A program made the translations under genes and the position numbers. Below are positions 1-9,955 of a stretch of 64,000 bases of DNA, piece by piece (within the stretch, counting starts at the first letter, position 1; the number at the start of each line of letters is the position of its first letter). The notes beneath the pieces were generated by a model. That model made no database searches and was not told the DNA's origin. It worked only from the letters and a program-made list of their open reading frames with translations. This stretch comes from Arachidicoccus ginsenosidivorans (lineage in GTDB: Bacteria > Bacteroidota > Bacteroidia > Chitinophagales > Chitinophagaceae): positions 5,270,001 through 5,334,000 of the forward strand of contig NZ_CP042434.1 of assembly GCF_007971385.1 (NCBI RefSeq), in the 5' to 3' direction.

Positions 1-2965
1 CAAAAATCCGAAGAGACATAATTATTATTATCATTCATGCTAGCGTTGCCTGGACGTGGGAAAGTTGCCTGGGTATTTTGAGCCGACCAATTATCATTTT
101 GAAATTGAAAGTCCAGACGTCGTTCCCCTTCTGCCCCCATGGCTACTGTACTCATATAGGTTTCCCTGGCACCCGTTCCCTGAATATTCGCCAAAAGATT
201 CCAGCCTTTTAATTGTGCTCCTACGTCAAAACCAAAAACAAACGTTGGCGAAGAATTATGACCAAATCGCACTTGGTCCTGTCCGTCTATTTTCCCGTCA
301 CCATTGACATCTTGATACCATAAATCTCCTGGTCTTAAATCTCTGGCGGTGGTTCGTTTGGGATTATTCAGTATTTGTTCAGGTGTCGTATAAAACTTTG
401 TTCCTATATAACCTGTACCCACATAATGACTTTCGTTTCCCTGATTTCTGATTCTTGGATTTAGCAATGTGAGACTGTCTTCATTGGTTTTAAAGGCAAT
501 CGATTGGTAATAGGTAAAGTTAAATCCTGTAGATAGATTTATCTGACCAATTTTGGTTGAATACTTCAAGGAACCGTCCAGTCCCTGTAACCGGTCTTCA
601 GCCTGTGAAACGATTAAAGGTAAATCATAGCCTAAAGGCGCTGTATAGCGAAACTTATTTGCAGAAAGGTAGCCTTTGGTCTTTTCAAAGAACCAGTCCA
701 CCGTACCCTCTATTTTATTATTGAACATAAAAAAGTCGATTCCCATATCATATTTAGTGCGGGTATACCAGGTCATGTTAACACTGGGCGTAGGTCCTGG
801 TGATACCGTATTGACTAAATTTCCATCGACGACATAGCCATTGGCGTTATAATTATAAGTGGGTAGATAGGCATAGAGGGAATGATCCACATTGTTTAAA
901 CCAATCTCCCCATAGGACCCCCTTAATTTAAGGTAGTTTAGTATCTTACTACTCTTTATGCCTTCAAAAAACTTTTCTTCTGAAATAGCCCAGCCTCCTG
1001 ACACAGACGGGAAAAACCCCCATCTTTTTCCTGGTGCAAAATTATCTGATCCATCATACCTGCCAGCAAATTCTACCATATAACGCCTGTTATAATCATA
1101 ATGCAGTCTTCCGACATACCCCATACTGGCCTGCATACCTTCCGAATTGGACCCCGTAATGGTACTAGCATCTCCATTTTGTATCTGATGAATTTCAGTG
1201 GAATTAAATCCCCTTGATCCTGAAGACAATGAATTGGAATAATAATGCTGTCTAGTATGGACAATGGTCCCTTCTAGATTATGCATGGAACCAAATGATC
1301 TGATATAATCAGCCCGAATATTAAAATCATATTGACTGGTCATAAAACTCGACCGGTTAATGCTGATATTTCCAGGGTCTTCATGTGTCGCATTACCAGC
1401 TTCATCATAATAAGTGGCCGTCTGTATCCAATCAACCCTGTCCTGGGTCTGGATATTGTAATTGCCATTAAAAGCAAAACTTAATCCCGTAACATTGGGC
1501 ACCGCCCATTTCAAAGAACCTGAAAGTTGATTATAAACCGTCCTTAATTTTATATAACCGGGACTAAATAGCTGTAGCGCAGGATTATCAAATTGATTGG
1601 AGATGAGCCCTGAATCGGTAAATGGTTTTTCAAATGGATTACGATCTTCCAGTCTGGAATAAATTGTATAGGCTCCCGCTGGCGGATATTTCTCATCGCT
1701 AACTGTTCCATTTACATCTAAATCTATCGTCAACCCAATTTTATCAAATCGACTACTAACATTGGACCTGTAATTATACCGATTATAACTCAATGAATTG
1801 CCTTTATAAAGGCCTCCCTGACTCAGGGCATTTAAACTTCCAAAAAATCGTAGTCGCTCAGAACCTCCACTTAAGGAAACGGTATGCTCTTGTTGCGGTG
1901 CATAGTTTCTAAGCAATGTATTCTCCCAGTTTGTGTATTTATTCAGGTTTTGTGCGATTTCCTGCATTTCCTCAGCAGTCTTAAAAGCATACTTTCCCTG
2001 ACCTAATGCATCGTCCAAATTATTAATGGCCATCGCATACTGATAAGCATTCATCCTTTTTGGCGCATAGGAAGGGGTATTAAAAGCAAAATTGGCCTGG
2101 TAATCAACAATCAGAATACCTGCCTCCCCTTTTTTAGTAGTAACAACAATAACACCATTGCCCGCATTCATCCCATAAACAGCTGTGGAAGCAGCGTCTT
2201 TTAATACAGTCATTGATTTAATATCTGCTTTATTCAAGGTTAAAAAACGAGCTCTACTGGAAATAAACCCGTCTATTACATAGAGGGGCTCACCATTACC
2301 CTAATAGAAATGCTGGCACCATTTTGCCCAGGCTCAGCAGATCCCTGCTGAACGATTACCCCAGCCACTCTACCCTGCAGAGCAGATCCCATATCTCCAA
2401 ATGGAATATCTTTTACAGCTTTAGTATTCACCGAGGTAACTGCAGTTGTATTTTTACGGATACTGGTCGTACCAAAACCCACTACTACAACCTCCTCCAA
2501 TTGTTGGGTTCCTTCCTTCAAATACACATTTAAGATATGGCTCTGGGTTCCAACCACAATTTCACTGCTTAAGTGATTTACATGGTTGATCACCAGTATG
2601 CTGTTGGGCTCAACAGATAATTTAAACTTACCATTTTTATCTGTAAAGGTTCCTTTATTCGGACTGCGCTTATCTACAATAGTGGCACTTGATAGTGGAA
2701 GCTCGTCTTGTCCATAAACTGTCCCCTGAATAATAATCGTCGTGTCCGCCTTTAATGCTGCATACCCGTTATATCCATCGTAACCGTTCAGCACATTTTC
2801 AACATTAAACAGATTTTCACCAGAAGCGGGTATTCTCTCAGCGAAGATGACAGAAGTGGACAATAAAATAGGCAGCAACAGCAGCCTAATACCTAAACTT
2901 TTGGTCAGTATAGAATTATCTGCGCTATAATGAACACCAATAGTCCCTTTTTTCATTCGTTTCAT
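1..2965 (-). pseudogene. SusC/RagA-like TonB-dependent receptor, 3' end outside window, one frameshift
   Basis: Outer-membrane receptor of the SusC family, which imports oligosaccharides using TonB energy. After a signal segment (hydrophobic LLLLPILLSTSVIFA) come a carboxypeptidase-regulatory-like beta domain, a TonB-box-like stretch LEEVVVVGFGTTS, the plug and a long beta-barrel; the C-terminus lies left of base 1. The frame breaks at 2299-2301. Adding one G on the coding strand rejoins ASISIRG to NGEPLYVIDGF, a hallmark plug motif. I chose the start at 2965 (MKRMKKG) because it places the signal segment near the N-terminus; a start at 3109 would add 48 residues without an obvious role. A partner SusD would be expected just left of the window. 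The mature N-terminus holds a repetitive NGYDGYNGY stretch. Confidence 0.9.
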
Positions 2966-3886
2966 TTCAGTTTTATTTAAATAATATCCTAATACCTTCC
3001 AGAAGCGCCTCTTTTCTTCGAGTCTCCTGAAAAATTTAATAGCGATTGCAGCTTTAGAATTGCCATGAATTTGTACCGTATTTATCTTTGCAATGCAACC
3101 TGAATTCACTCATCCTAAGTCCTACATTGAACTTCAAAAGATCTGTAAATGGATTACCACATAAGCGCAATGTTTAAATTAAAAAATAGGGCATATCATA
3201 CTAATCATTTAAATTATTTAATCTAGAAAAAATAATATCCTCCATAAGACAATCACTATCACCTTCCTCATGAAACTATATGGTCGACCTACATAATATA
3301 GTCCTTCTTTATAATGTTAACACAAAGATAAAAGCAACCATAAGCACCTACTAAAACTTATATAACGATCTTTAAAACAATTATAACATTCTTACACATT
3401 GACATTTCTCTTGAAATATTTAAAAACAATAAAAAATATTTAATGGCCATGGCTGATCATTACTCACTTAAAATCAATTCCTTTGCCTATAGTGTGCGTT
3501 TATAACTTAAACTCAAGAAGAACAATTATTCTATTATTATTATTTGTTAGAAAAGTCGTTTTAAAAACAAAATCACCTATTTAGGATACTTTGGAATTAG
3601 CAAAGGGTCAATAGCACTTAGGTTCCGAGCCCGATCAAGGGCATATTATTGAAGTAACATGATCAGAAACAACGAACTTGGTTAGGCTTGACTAAACAAA
3701 ACACCAGATTTGTTTTAATCGATCAAACAGGCCAATTTATCTTGCTAAAAAACACTTGGTCTTTTTATTATTTAAACCGATATTTGAAGCGACAAGCACC
3801 CCTAAAAAATCAATGTTTTTCTCAAGAACATCAATTAAAGACAAACGAAATACAACAACTAACGACTAAAATAAAACGATCTGCTA
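2966..3886. other. Divergent intergenic region with one candidate promoter element
   Basis: AT-rich spacer between the leftward SusC gene and the rightward GH18 gene. I see no convincing gene in it; the short open frames have no recognisable features. A leftward TATCTTTG element is listed separately. No clear TTTG/TAnnTTTG pair was found for the rightward GH18 gene. Confidence 0.6.
3323..3330 (-). promoter_or_regulatory. Candidate Bacteroidota -7 element for the SusC gene
   Basis: Read on the minus strand this is TATCTTTG, matching the known Bacteroidota -7 consensus TAnnTTTG. No good TTTG is seen at the -33 position, so the match is only partial. It would give a leader of about 350 bases before the chosen start at 2965. 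Confidence 0.35.
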
Positions 3887-5917
3887 ATGGCTCCCAACCG
3901 TAAACCCAAGTACACCCTCTTTTTCGGTATTGTCTTAGGACTTTGTATAATAAGTTTGCTGAAAATAGCCTGCAATAACAATGTAAAGGCCGCTAGCTTT
4001 AAAAGGCTATTGCCAATACATACGTTGATGTTAACACAAACCAAAAAGAAACAACCAGACAGGTCCAACCAAGTATGCATTGCCTATTTTATTACGGATG
4101 GCAGAAATCCAGAGTTCAAATTAAGGGATATACCAGAAGGCGTGGATATGGTTATTTTATTTGGTTTGAAGTATTACAACTTATTGGATACTACTAAATT
4201 GTCCGCAGGTACCGGTATGATGCAAGGCTTTGAATCCTATCAGGATTTATTTGAGCAGATCAGATCACTTCAAAAAAGAGGCATCCTTGTTCTGCAAAAT
4301 ATTGATGATCAGGCTAGCTGGCAAACCGAAAAACCAGATGGCTTTTCCTCAGCCATTGCATTTGCCGACACTTTAAAATCATTATTGATTGATAAGCTCC
4401 ACTTAAATGGTATTAGCCTGGATGTGGAGCATAAAGGAAAGCAACCTGACCTACTGCCCCCATTTCCAGGATATGATGAGACAGGATACAAAAGATGGTA
4501 CACCGGCAGTATGGAAGCTAATACATCCTATTTAAATGTCATAAAATCCCTCACCAAATACTTTGGCACCAAAGCCAGTATACCTGGTCAACAATTGCAA
4601 ATTGCCTCTGGACTGGATGTATTAGCTTGGAATAAGATTGTTGAGAATTATGGCCGATGTTTTAATTATTTTCAGCTGCAATCCTACGACCGGGATACAG
4701 CAGTTACGCAACGCATGATGAATTACATCGTCTCAGGCAATCACCTTCCCCCCGCCAAGATGGTATTCGGAGCCTATATTGAAGGAGGCAAATCATTGGC
4801 ATCAGATATCCAAGTTGCCAAATGGATCCCCAAGCAAGGATCAAAAGGTGGAATGATGATCTATACTTACAATTCAGATACTTCGGCCGCCAATGCAGTA
4901 AAAAAGGCCGTCAAACAAAACGACCAAAATACGCAATCAAATCAGACACAAATTTCAAAATCAAGAACAATGGCCTGGTGGGGAGGATTCAATTCCATAA
5001 AAATACCATTGGATAGCCTACCAGACGGATTAGATCAAGTGCATTTGTTTTTACTTGAACTGGACGCAAGACCTGAGGTCGCTCTGGACACAACGCATAT
5101 CATCATGCAAGGTTACAGCTGGGACAGTATTTTGAATCAGGCACATCGATTACAGCAAAGAGGCATTAAAGTTATTGCAACCATCATGGGCCAGAGAGGT
5201 ACTAGTGCTCATAAAGGCAAATACAATATTCCTCCAAGCGTCTATCATAAAGCCTTTTCGTTTGGAGCAATCACTGACCCGGCGACCTTTGCTGCTACGA
5301 TCAAAAAACGGGTAATAGATGACTGGCATTTGGATGGCATCGATCTGGATATAGAAGATGGCTACGGTGGGGAGGCCGCTGCATACAATGTACAGTTAAA
5401 TGAGGATAGTTCTGCCTATACTATAAGCAAACCTAGCCCTGAAAATATTAGTCATGCCACTGGCTTTATCAGAGCACTTGGCAAATATTTTGGACCAAAA
5501 TCAGGATCTGGAAAATTATTGATCATAGACAGAGGCCCAAAACCTGGCTATATTATCCCGGCGACCTACCCTTATTTTGACCAGGTTATCATGCAGGCTT
5601 ACAATTGGTATGACAGCGCCAGTATCACAAAGGCGTATGTACGTTATGCACCTTATTTTAAGGCTGACCAGTTATTTTTTACTTTAAATGCTTCCAGATC
5701 TCCAGATGGTTGGGATGAGAACCCTGATGTTATTGCCAATGGCTTCCATCAATACGGTGATATTAACCGTGCAGTTAAAATCGCATCGGAATTGGGACAA
5801 ATAAAACTACCTGGACAACCCCATTCCATCCACACCGGTGAATATCAAATATCCGGTGATGCAGCTTTAGGATTTCCAATCTTTCATGCTTTAATCAAAG
5901 CAAAACAACCAAAATAA
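3887..5917 (+). CDS. Tandem GH18-type glycosidase (chitinase / endo-N-acetylglucosaminidase-like)
   Basis: A 676-residue protein with a hydrophobic N-terminal segment (about residues 10-30) ending in LLKIAC, a possible but imperfect lipobox. It carries two related TIM-barrel repeats, about 65-345 and 360-670. The second has the GH18 signature DGIDLDIE (D483 to E490), in which E490 would be the acid. The first has NGISLDVE at 174-181: the final D and E remain, but two upstream Asp positions are N and S, so it may be weakened or only bind sugar. GH18 enzymes cut beta-1,4 GlcNAc linkages in chitin or in the chitobiose core of N-glycans; which applies here cannot be told from the sequence. It is transcribed away from the neighbouring SusC. 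Confidence 0.82.
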   Translation: MAPNRKPKYTLFFGIVLGLCIISLLKIACNNNVKAASFKRLLPIHTLMLTQTKKKQPDRSNQVCIAYFITDGRNPEFKLRDIPEGVDMVILFGLKYYNLLDTTKLSAGTGMMQGFESYQDLFEQIRSLQKRGILVLQNIDDQASWQTEKPDGFSSAIAFADTLKSLLIDKLHLNGISLDVEHKGKQPDLLPPFPGYDETGYKRWYTGSMEANTSYLNVIKSLTKYFGTKASIPGQQLQIASGLDVLAWNKIVENYGRCFNYFQLQSYDRDTAVTQRMMNYIVSGNHLPPAKMVFGAYIEGGKSLASDIQVAKWIPKQGSKGGMMIYTYNSDTSAANAVKKAVKQNDQNTQSNQTQISKSRTMAWWGGFNSIKIPLDSLPDGLDQVHLFLLELDARPEVALDTTHIIMQGYSWDSILNQAHRLQQRGIKVIATIMGQRGTSAHKGKYNIPPSVYHKAFSFGAITDPATFAATIKKRVIDDWHLDGIDLDIEDGYGGEAAAYNVQLNEDSSAYTISKPSPENISHATGFIRALGKYFGPKSGSGKLLIIDRGPKPGYIIPATYPYFDQVIMQAYNWYDSASITKAYVRYAPYFKADQLFFTLNASRSPDGWDENPDVIANGFHQYGDINRAVKIASELGQIKLPGQPHSIHTGEYQISGDAALGFPIFHALIKAKQPK

Positions 5918-5981
5918 AAGGCTAAAAATGGTCACTTTAAAGTCAATTTAATCCTTATTAACTCCTCAATTTTATAAAAAA

Positions 5982-6716
5982 TTAAACCTTTTTAATGTCC
6001 AATGTATAAACATATTTATCTGAGCTGAAACACCCGATATTATAAGCTATTGGCAGGCCTTTGCTATCAAATACAAACCTTTCCCGAAATAAAACTGAAT
6101 CTGCCTTAGCAATATTCAGTTTTCTGGCATATTTACCTGCTATTTGCGCACGGATATGTTCAGTAGATCTGCCCACAACAATCCCGTATTTACTTTCAAG
6201 CAGATCGTAAAATGGGATTACAACATCATCCTTTTCATTTACAGGGAGACTCGGATGAAAATAACTTTCAAAATATACAATCGGATGATTTTCAGTACCC
6301 ATTAATTTTGAACGCATTAGCACCTTTTGGCCAAAGTCTATTTTAAAAAAAGCGGCTAATTTGTTGTCCACTGCTACCCTATCAACCACTAATGACCTAT
6401 TTATTACCTTTAGCCCTTTTTGATTCATCTCCTGGGTAAAGCTATACCAATGCGCTTTTCCTTTAGTTGGCTTATTATTATTGGACGCTTTTGACCCAAC
6501 CCTTTTTTTGCGCGTTAACAGGCCTTCTAATACTAGTTTATTCGTTGCTTGTCTGATGGTATTTCTAGACACGCCAAGTCGATTGCTGAGCTCGATTTCT
6601 TTTGGAAGTAGCGCTCCATCTTGATACATTGGAGAATTGATTAATGTACGAAGTAAAGCCTCCACTTGAATATGCAATGGCATTGGACTTTTGTGATCAA
6701 TTTCTAAGGTCATCAT
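5982..6716 (-). CDS. GntR family transcriptional regulator with UTRA domain
   Basis: A 244-residue regulator of the HutC/FarR branch. The N-terminal winged helix (about 8-75) includes LPKEIELSNRLGVSRNTIR, a typical GntR recognition helix. The rest (about 95-240) fits a UTRA effector-binding domain, which in this branch usually senses a sugar or sugar phosphate. It is on the same strand as, and about 115 bases downstream of, the two phytanoyl-CoA-dioxygenase-like genes, and tail-to-tail with the GH18 gene. A role in controlling these neighbours is inference; no operator palindrome was recognised. Confidence 0.9.
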   Translation of the reverse strand: MMTLEIDHKSPMPLHIQVEALLRTLINSPMYQDGALLPKEIELSNRLGVSRNTIRQATNKLVLEGLLTRKKRVGSKASNNNKPTKGKAHWYSFTQEMNQKGLKVINRSLVVDRVAVDNKLAAFFKIDFGQKVLMRSKLMGTENHPIVYFESYFHPSLPVNEKDDVVIPFYDLLESKYGIVVGRSTEHIRAQIAGKYARKLNIAKADSVLFRERFVFDSKGLPIAYNIGCFSSDKYVYTLDIKKV

Positions 6717-6830
6717 GTTATTTTTAGTTCAAAAAAATTAAGTGGACGGTTTTCTTACCTCATTAAGTGCATTATAACCCAGTCCTTCTTTTAGGCTTAA
6801 AGTAACCTTTGCGGATGGAAATAATCATAT

Positions 6831-7763
6831 TCACTGTAAGGCAGGACTCATCATGTTTAGTGCATACATTCTCTGTAAATCCACCTTTGGAATACTTAGG
6901 CCCAGATCCCAAAACTGCTTGTCTGCATCAAAAAGTAGTGTTAAGGACGGCTCAAAGGAGCACTCATTTACCATCTCAGTAAATAAGTTAGATACTGCCT
7001 GACGAAAATGGGTTTCGTTTCGGCTCGATGCCACCTTGAACTTTGGCATAACCATCCTGTTTTGACAATCTGTGGCGTTTATTTCGATCACAACTCCAGC
7101 CTTTTTAGTAATATTTAGATAAGCGCCGTGGAGGGTCAATGGGTGATAAAAACTGGTGCAGCGTTTTCTTAATTTACTGGCGCATTTTCGGTCAAAATTG
7201 GTCAACTGCTTAGTGGATAAAACCGATTTTACGGTTTCGATTGAACATGTGGCAGCTTTTATTGGCAGCAGACCAAATTTATGGCTTCCTTGCACATAAT
7301 AGGTACAGCCATTAAGCTCATTTACATCTTCCAGCTCAACCTGACAACTTAAATGCCGCATCGGCCATTCAGACCATCCATAACTAAAATCCTGTTGAAA
7401 GGGCCTTCCTTCTATATCAGAGTTTATACCACTAAGCGTGTTTCCATGGAAAAAACAAAAGGATTTACCCAGTAGCTGATAAGCCGCCATACGATAAGCC
7501 GGGGAATGGAAAACTATTTCGGGAAGGAAGCTGGCTTGTACTGTTTTGACATTTGCCAACAAGTGATTTATAAGGTGCAATACTTGCTCATCTATTAATT
7601 GAATCCCACTAACAAAACCGTTTCTTTCAAAAAAAGCTAACTGCCAGTCAGGTATAATATACTTTCCCCAGTCCGTCGCATTTTGGGGTTGGTCAAATAA
7701 TCCAGGAATCTGATAAGGATGGCTTCCATTTAATTGTCCAGAAATAGGGCGTACTGCTTCCAT
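6831..7763 (-). CDS. Phytanoyl-CoA dioxygenase-like protein, probably altered metal site
   Basis: A 310-residue protein with the PhyH double-stranded beta-helix pattern: an N-terminal helix FFERNGFVSG, the strand LNGCTYYVQGSHKFG and a distal LTLHGAYLN. Most PhyH enzymes bind iron through HxD and a distal His. The HxD region here reads FQQDFSY, so the first His is Gln (Q123) while D125 and the distal H212 remain. The protein may therefore be a non-catalytic relative or use a different metal arrangement. A C-terminal extension of about 70 residues beyond the fold is unlike its neighbour. It lies 28 bases downstream of the canonical PhyH gene on the same strand, suggesting an operon. Confidence 0.7.
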   Translation of the reverse strand: MEAVRPISGQLNGSHPYQIPGLFDQPQNATDWGKYIIPDWQLAFFERNGFVSGIQLIDEQVLHLINHLLANVKTVQASFLPEIVFHSPAYRMAAYQLLGKSFCFFHGNTLSGINSDIEGRPFQQDFSYGWSEWPMRHLSCQVELEDVNELNGCTYYVQGSHKFGLLPIKAATCSIETVKSVLSTKQLTNFDRKCASKLRKRCTSFYHPLTLHGAYLNITKKAGVVIEINATDCQNRMVMPKFKVASSRNETHFRQAVSNLFTEMVNECSFEPSLTLLFDADKQFWDLGLSIPKVDLQRMYALNMMSPALQ

Positions 7764-7791
7764 AGCCGGATATTTATATTAATAAAAACTA

Positions 7792-8679
7792 TTATTCAAG
7801 GTCAGTGCCTCCTTTTTTAATATTTAATATTTCAGGTCGAAGATATGGCCGGTTAAGATCTACTGTCCCCTTCCAAGCATAAGCATCCAACCCTGCAATA
7901 TGAACAATATCCCTAAGATCTTCTGTAGGCGGCAATTTACCATCCTGGTCCCATGGCAACATTGAGTCTGCGCTCATGTAATGAAGAACAAGCGTCAACC
8001 TGAACCGATCTAATGTTTTATTTTTCAATGAACTATGCAATGTATAACCATTGAATAAAATGACACTGCCACTTTTAACTTCAACGGGTAATGCTGCTTC
8101 GCTTTTAACCTGGGTTAAATCCACACTGTCTACGTCTGCATACTCCTCACTTTTAATTGGGACGCGGGCAAGGATACTTCCGGGTCTTCCAGGACGGATC
8201 CAAAGGCAGCCGTTTTCAACGGTTGCATCGTCAATGGCCATCCAGGCACCTACCAGGGATTTATCACGTGTCGGGATATAATATTCATCCTGATGCCAAC
8301 TTTGTCCAGCCTTTCCTGGACCTTTTACAAATAGCATACTTTGCATGCACTTTAAATTTGGGCCAACAATTTTGGTCAAAATATCTACGACTTTGGGCTG
8401 AAACAATAATTGATAAATGAGCGCAGAAATTTTATGTGGAAAATGGATAGCCACATACCGATTCAACACTTCTTTATCGGACGCATTTTCATTTATAGGC
8501 AAAAGCCCTTCTATCGCGCCTCTTTGCCCCTTAAATATGGCCAATGTCTCTTTCCTTAATGCGTCAATTTCTGATGTTGAAAGAACACCTGGTGCAATCA
8601 GAAAGCCATACACTGTATAAAAAACAAGATTTTCTTCGCTTACATGGCCATTTGTAAGATAAGCATGATCAATATTCAT
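7792..8679 (-). CDS. Phytanoyl-CoA dioxygenase (PhyH) family protein
   Basis: A 295-residue Fe(II)/2-oxoglutarate oxygenase. The metal site is complete: SWHQDEYY gives H129 and D131, and GYTLHSSLKN gives H215; R225 or R227 could bind the 2-oxoglutarate carboxylate. No signal peptide, so cytoplasmic. Members of this family hydroxylate many small molecules, and the substrate cannot be told. It is the first gene of a leftward group (PhyH, PhyH-like, GntR) and is divergent from the AraC gene 194 bases away, so the AraC protein may control it. Confidence 0.85.
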   Translation of the reverse strand: MNIDHAYLTNGHVSEENLVFYTVYGFLIAPGVLSTSEIDALRKETLAIFKGQRGAIEGLLPINENASDKEVLNRYVAIHFPHKISALIYQLLFQPKVVDILTKIVGPNLKCMQSMLFVKGPGKAGQSWHQDEYYIPTRDKSLVGAWMAIDDATVENGCLWIRPGRPGSILARVPIKSEEYADVDSVDLTQVKSEAALPVEVKSGSVILFNGYTLHSSLKNKTLDRFRLTLVLHYMSADSMLPWDQDGKLPPTEDLRDIVHIAGLDAYAWKGTVDLNRPYLRPEILNIKKGGTDLE

Positions 8680-8872
8680 AAGAACTTATAGGATTTTAAG
8701 TGGTAAAGGAAGATAAATACCGGGTAAATCGACAAACATTGTTGCCGTTGCTTCCAAAACACTAAATTAGATTAGCCAATCAGCAATTCGTTGTACTTTT
8801 TTCTGTAAAAAATAAACTATTTTAATATTTATTATACAATAATTTTTATAAATTGCCCAATATCGTTCAATT

Positions 8873-9760
8873 ATGAAGCCCAAAATCCAAAAGCTTCCTA
8901 TAAAAGCCAGCAACTCATTTGTAGCTGAAGTCTTTAGAACACCCCTATTTGAGGTGGGGTGGCACCAACATATAGAATTTGAACTTATTTTATTTTTAGA
9001 GGGTTCAGGTCTGAGTTTTATCGGTAACCATGTCGGTGAGTTTGAGTCCGGGGATATTTACTTTCTAGGCACCAATCTTCCACATACGTTTCAAAAACAT
9101 TCCTCTGAATTAATTACTAGTGCCATCGTAGTTCAATTCAGGGAGGATTTCTGGGGTGAAGGTTTTTTACAAATGCCTGAATGTGACACTCTACGTCAGC
9201 TATTTACAATTTCTGGACAAGGGTTAAAAATTACCAACGAAATCAAAGTTGAATTAAATAGCCTGATAGAAACACTAGAAAAAGCCAGTGGCTTTAGTAG
9301 AGTACTGCTGTTAGGTCAGTGCCTTGAGTTAATTGCTGGCAGCAAAGCATTCCACATAGTCTCCAAAGGTGAAATAAAGCCAACATCCGGCAAATTAAAT
9401 TCCCAAATAGACAAGGTATTTAAATATACGATCGAAAATTTCAAGGAAAGTATCACCCTTGCAGATGTTGCTGATATAGCCTGCATGAGTATTCCGGCTT
9501 TTTGCAATTTTTTTAAACGAAGCACGCAAAAGACATATATCACCTACTTAAGTGAAATCAGGGTAGGTTATGCCTGCCGATTATTAATAGAAACGGAGAA
9601 TTCTGTATTGGAAATTTGTTATGAAAGTGGATATAATACGTTGGCCAATTTTCATAAACAGTTTTTAAAAATTAAAAAAATGACGCCCTTACATTATAGA
9701 AAATCTTTTGATCCTGCGCGAATCAGCAGGGGAACTAATATTGGTATTGCCTTAGAATAG
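8873..9760 (+). CDS. AraC family transcriptional regulator
   Basis: A 295-residue regulator with an N-terminal cupin-like sensing domain (about 15-100; note GWHQHIEFELILFLEG and SGDIYFLGTNLPHTF) and a C-terminal double helix-turn-helix (about 175-285; ITLADVADIACMSIPAFCNF and VLEICYESGYNTLANFHKQF). This is the AraC/XylS layout used for sugar-responsive activators. It is divergent from the PhyH operon, the usual arrangement for a local regulator. The sugar sensed is unknown. Confidence 0.92.
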   Translation: MKPKIQKLPIKASNSFVAEVFRTPLFEVGWHQHIEFELILFLEGSGLSFIGNHVGEFESGDIYFLGTNLPHTFQKHSSELITSAIVVQFREDFWGEGFLQMPECDTLRQLFTISGQGLKITNEIKVELNSLIETLEKASGFSRVLLLGQCLELIAGSKAFHIVSKGEIKPTSGKLNSQIDKVFKYTIENFKESITLADVADIACMSIPAFCNFFKRSTQKTYITYLSEIRVGYACRLLIETENSVLEICYESGYNTLANFHKQFLKIKKMTPLHYRKSFDPARISRGTNIGIALE

Positions 9761-9955
9761 ATTATTGGAACTCTTCTTTTACCTATTCTCAAAAAATAGC
9801 AGGTTAACAAAATTACAAACATATTCAAACAATCTTTAATTATTAAAAATTATCCTTCATATTTAAATTTATCTTGTTGTAGTTTCGATCACTTTTTTAC
9901 CTCTACTAAACGATAATAATTCTTTCCTTTCGTTACAGAATCTCGAATATACCTA

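Noticed and set aside
56..307. 83-residue rightward frame at the left edge
   Set aside because: Antisense to the SusC barrel, whose own frame is well conserved there.
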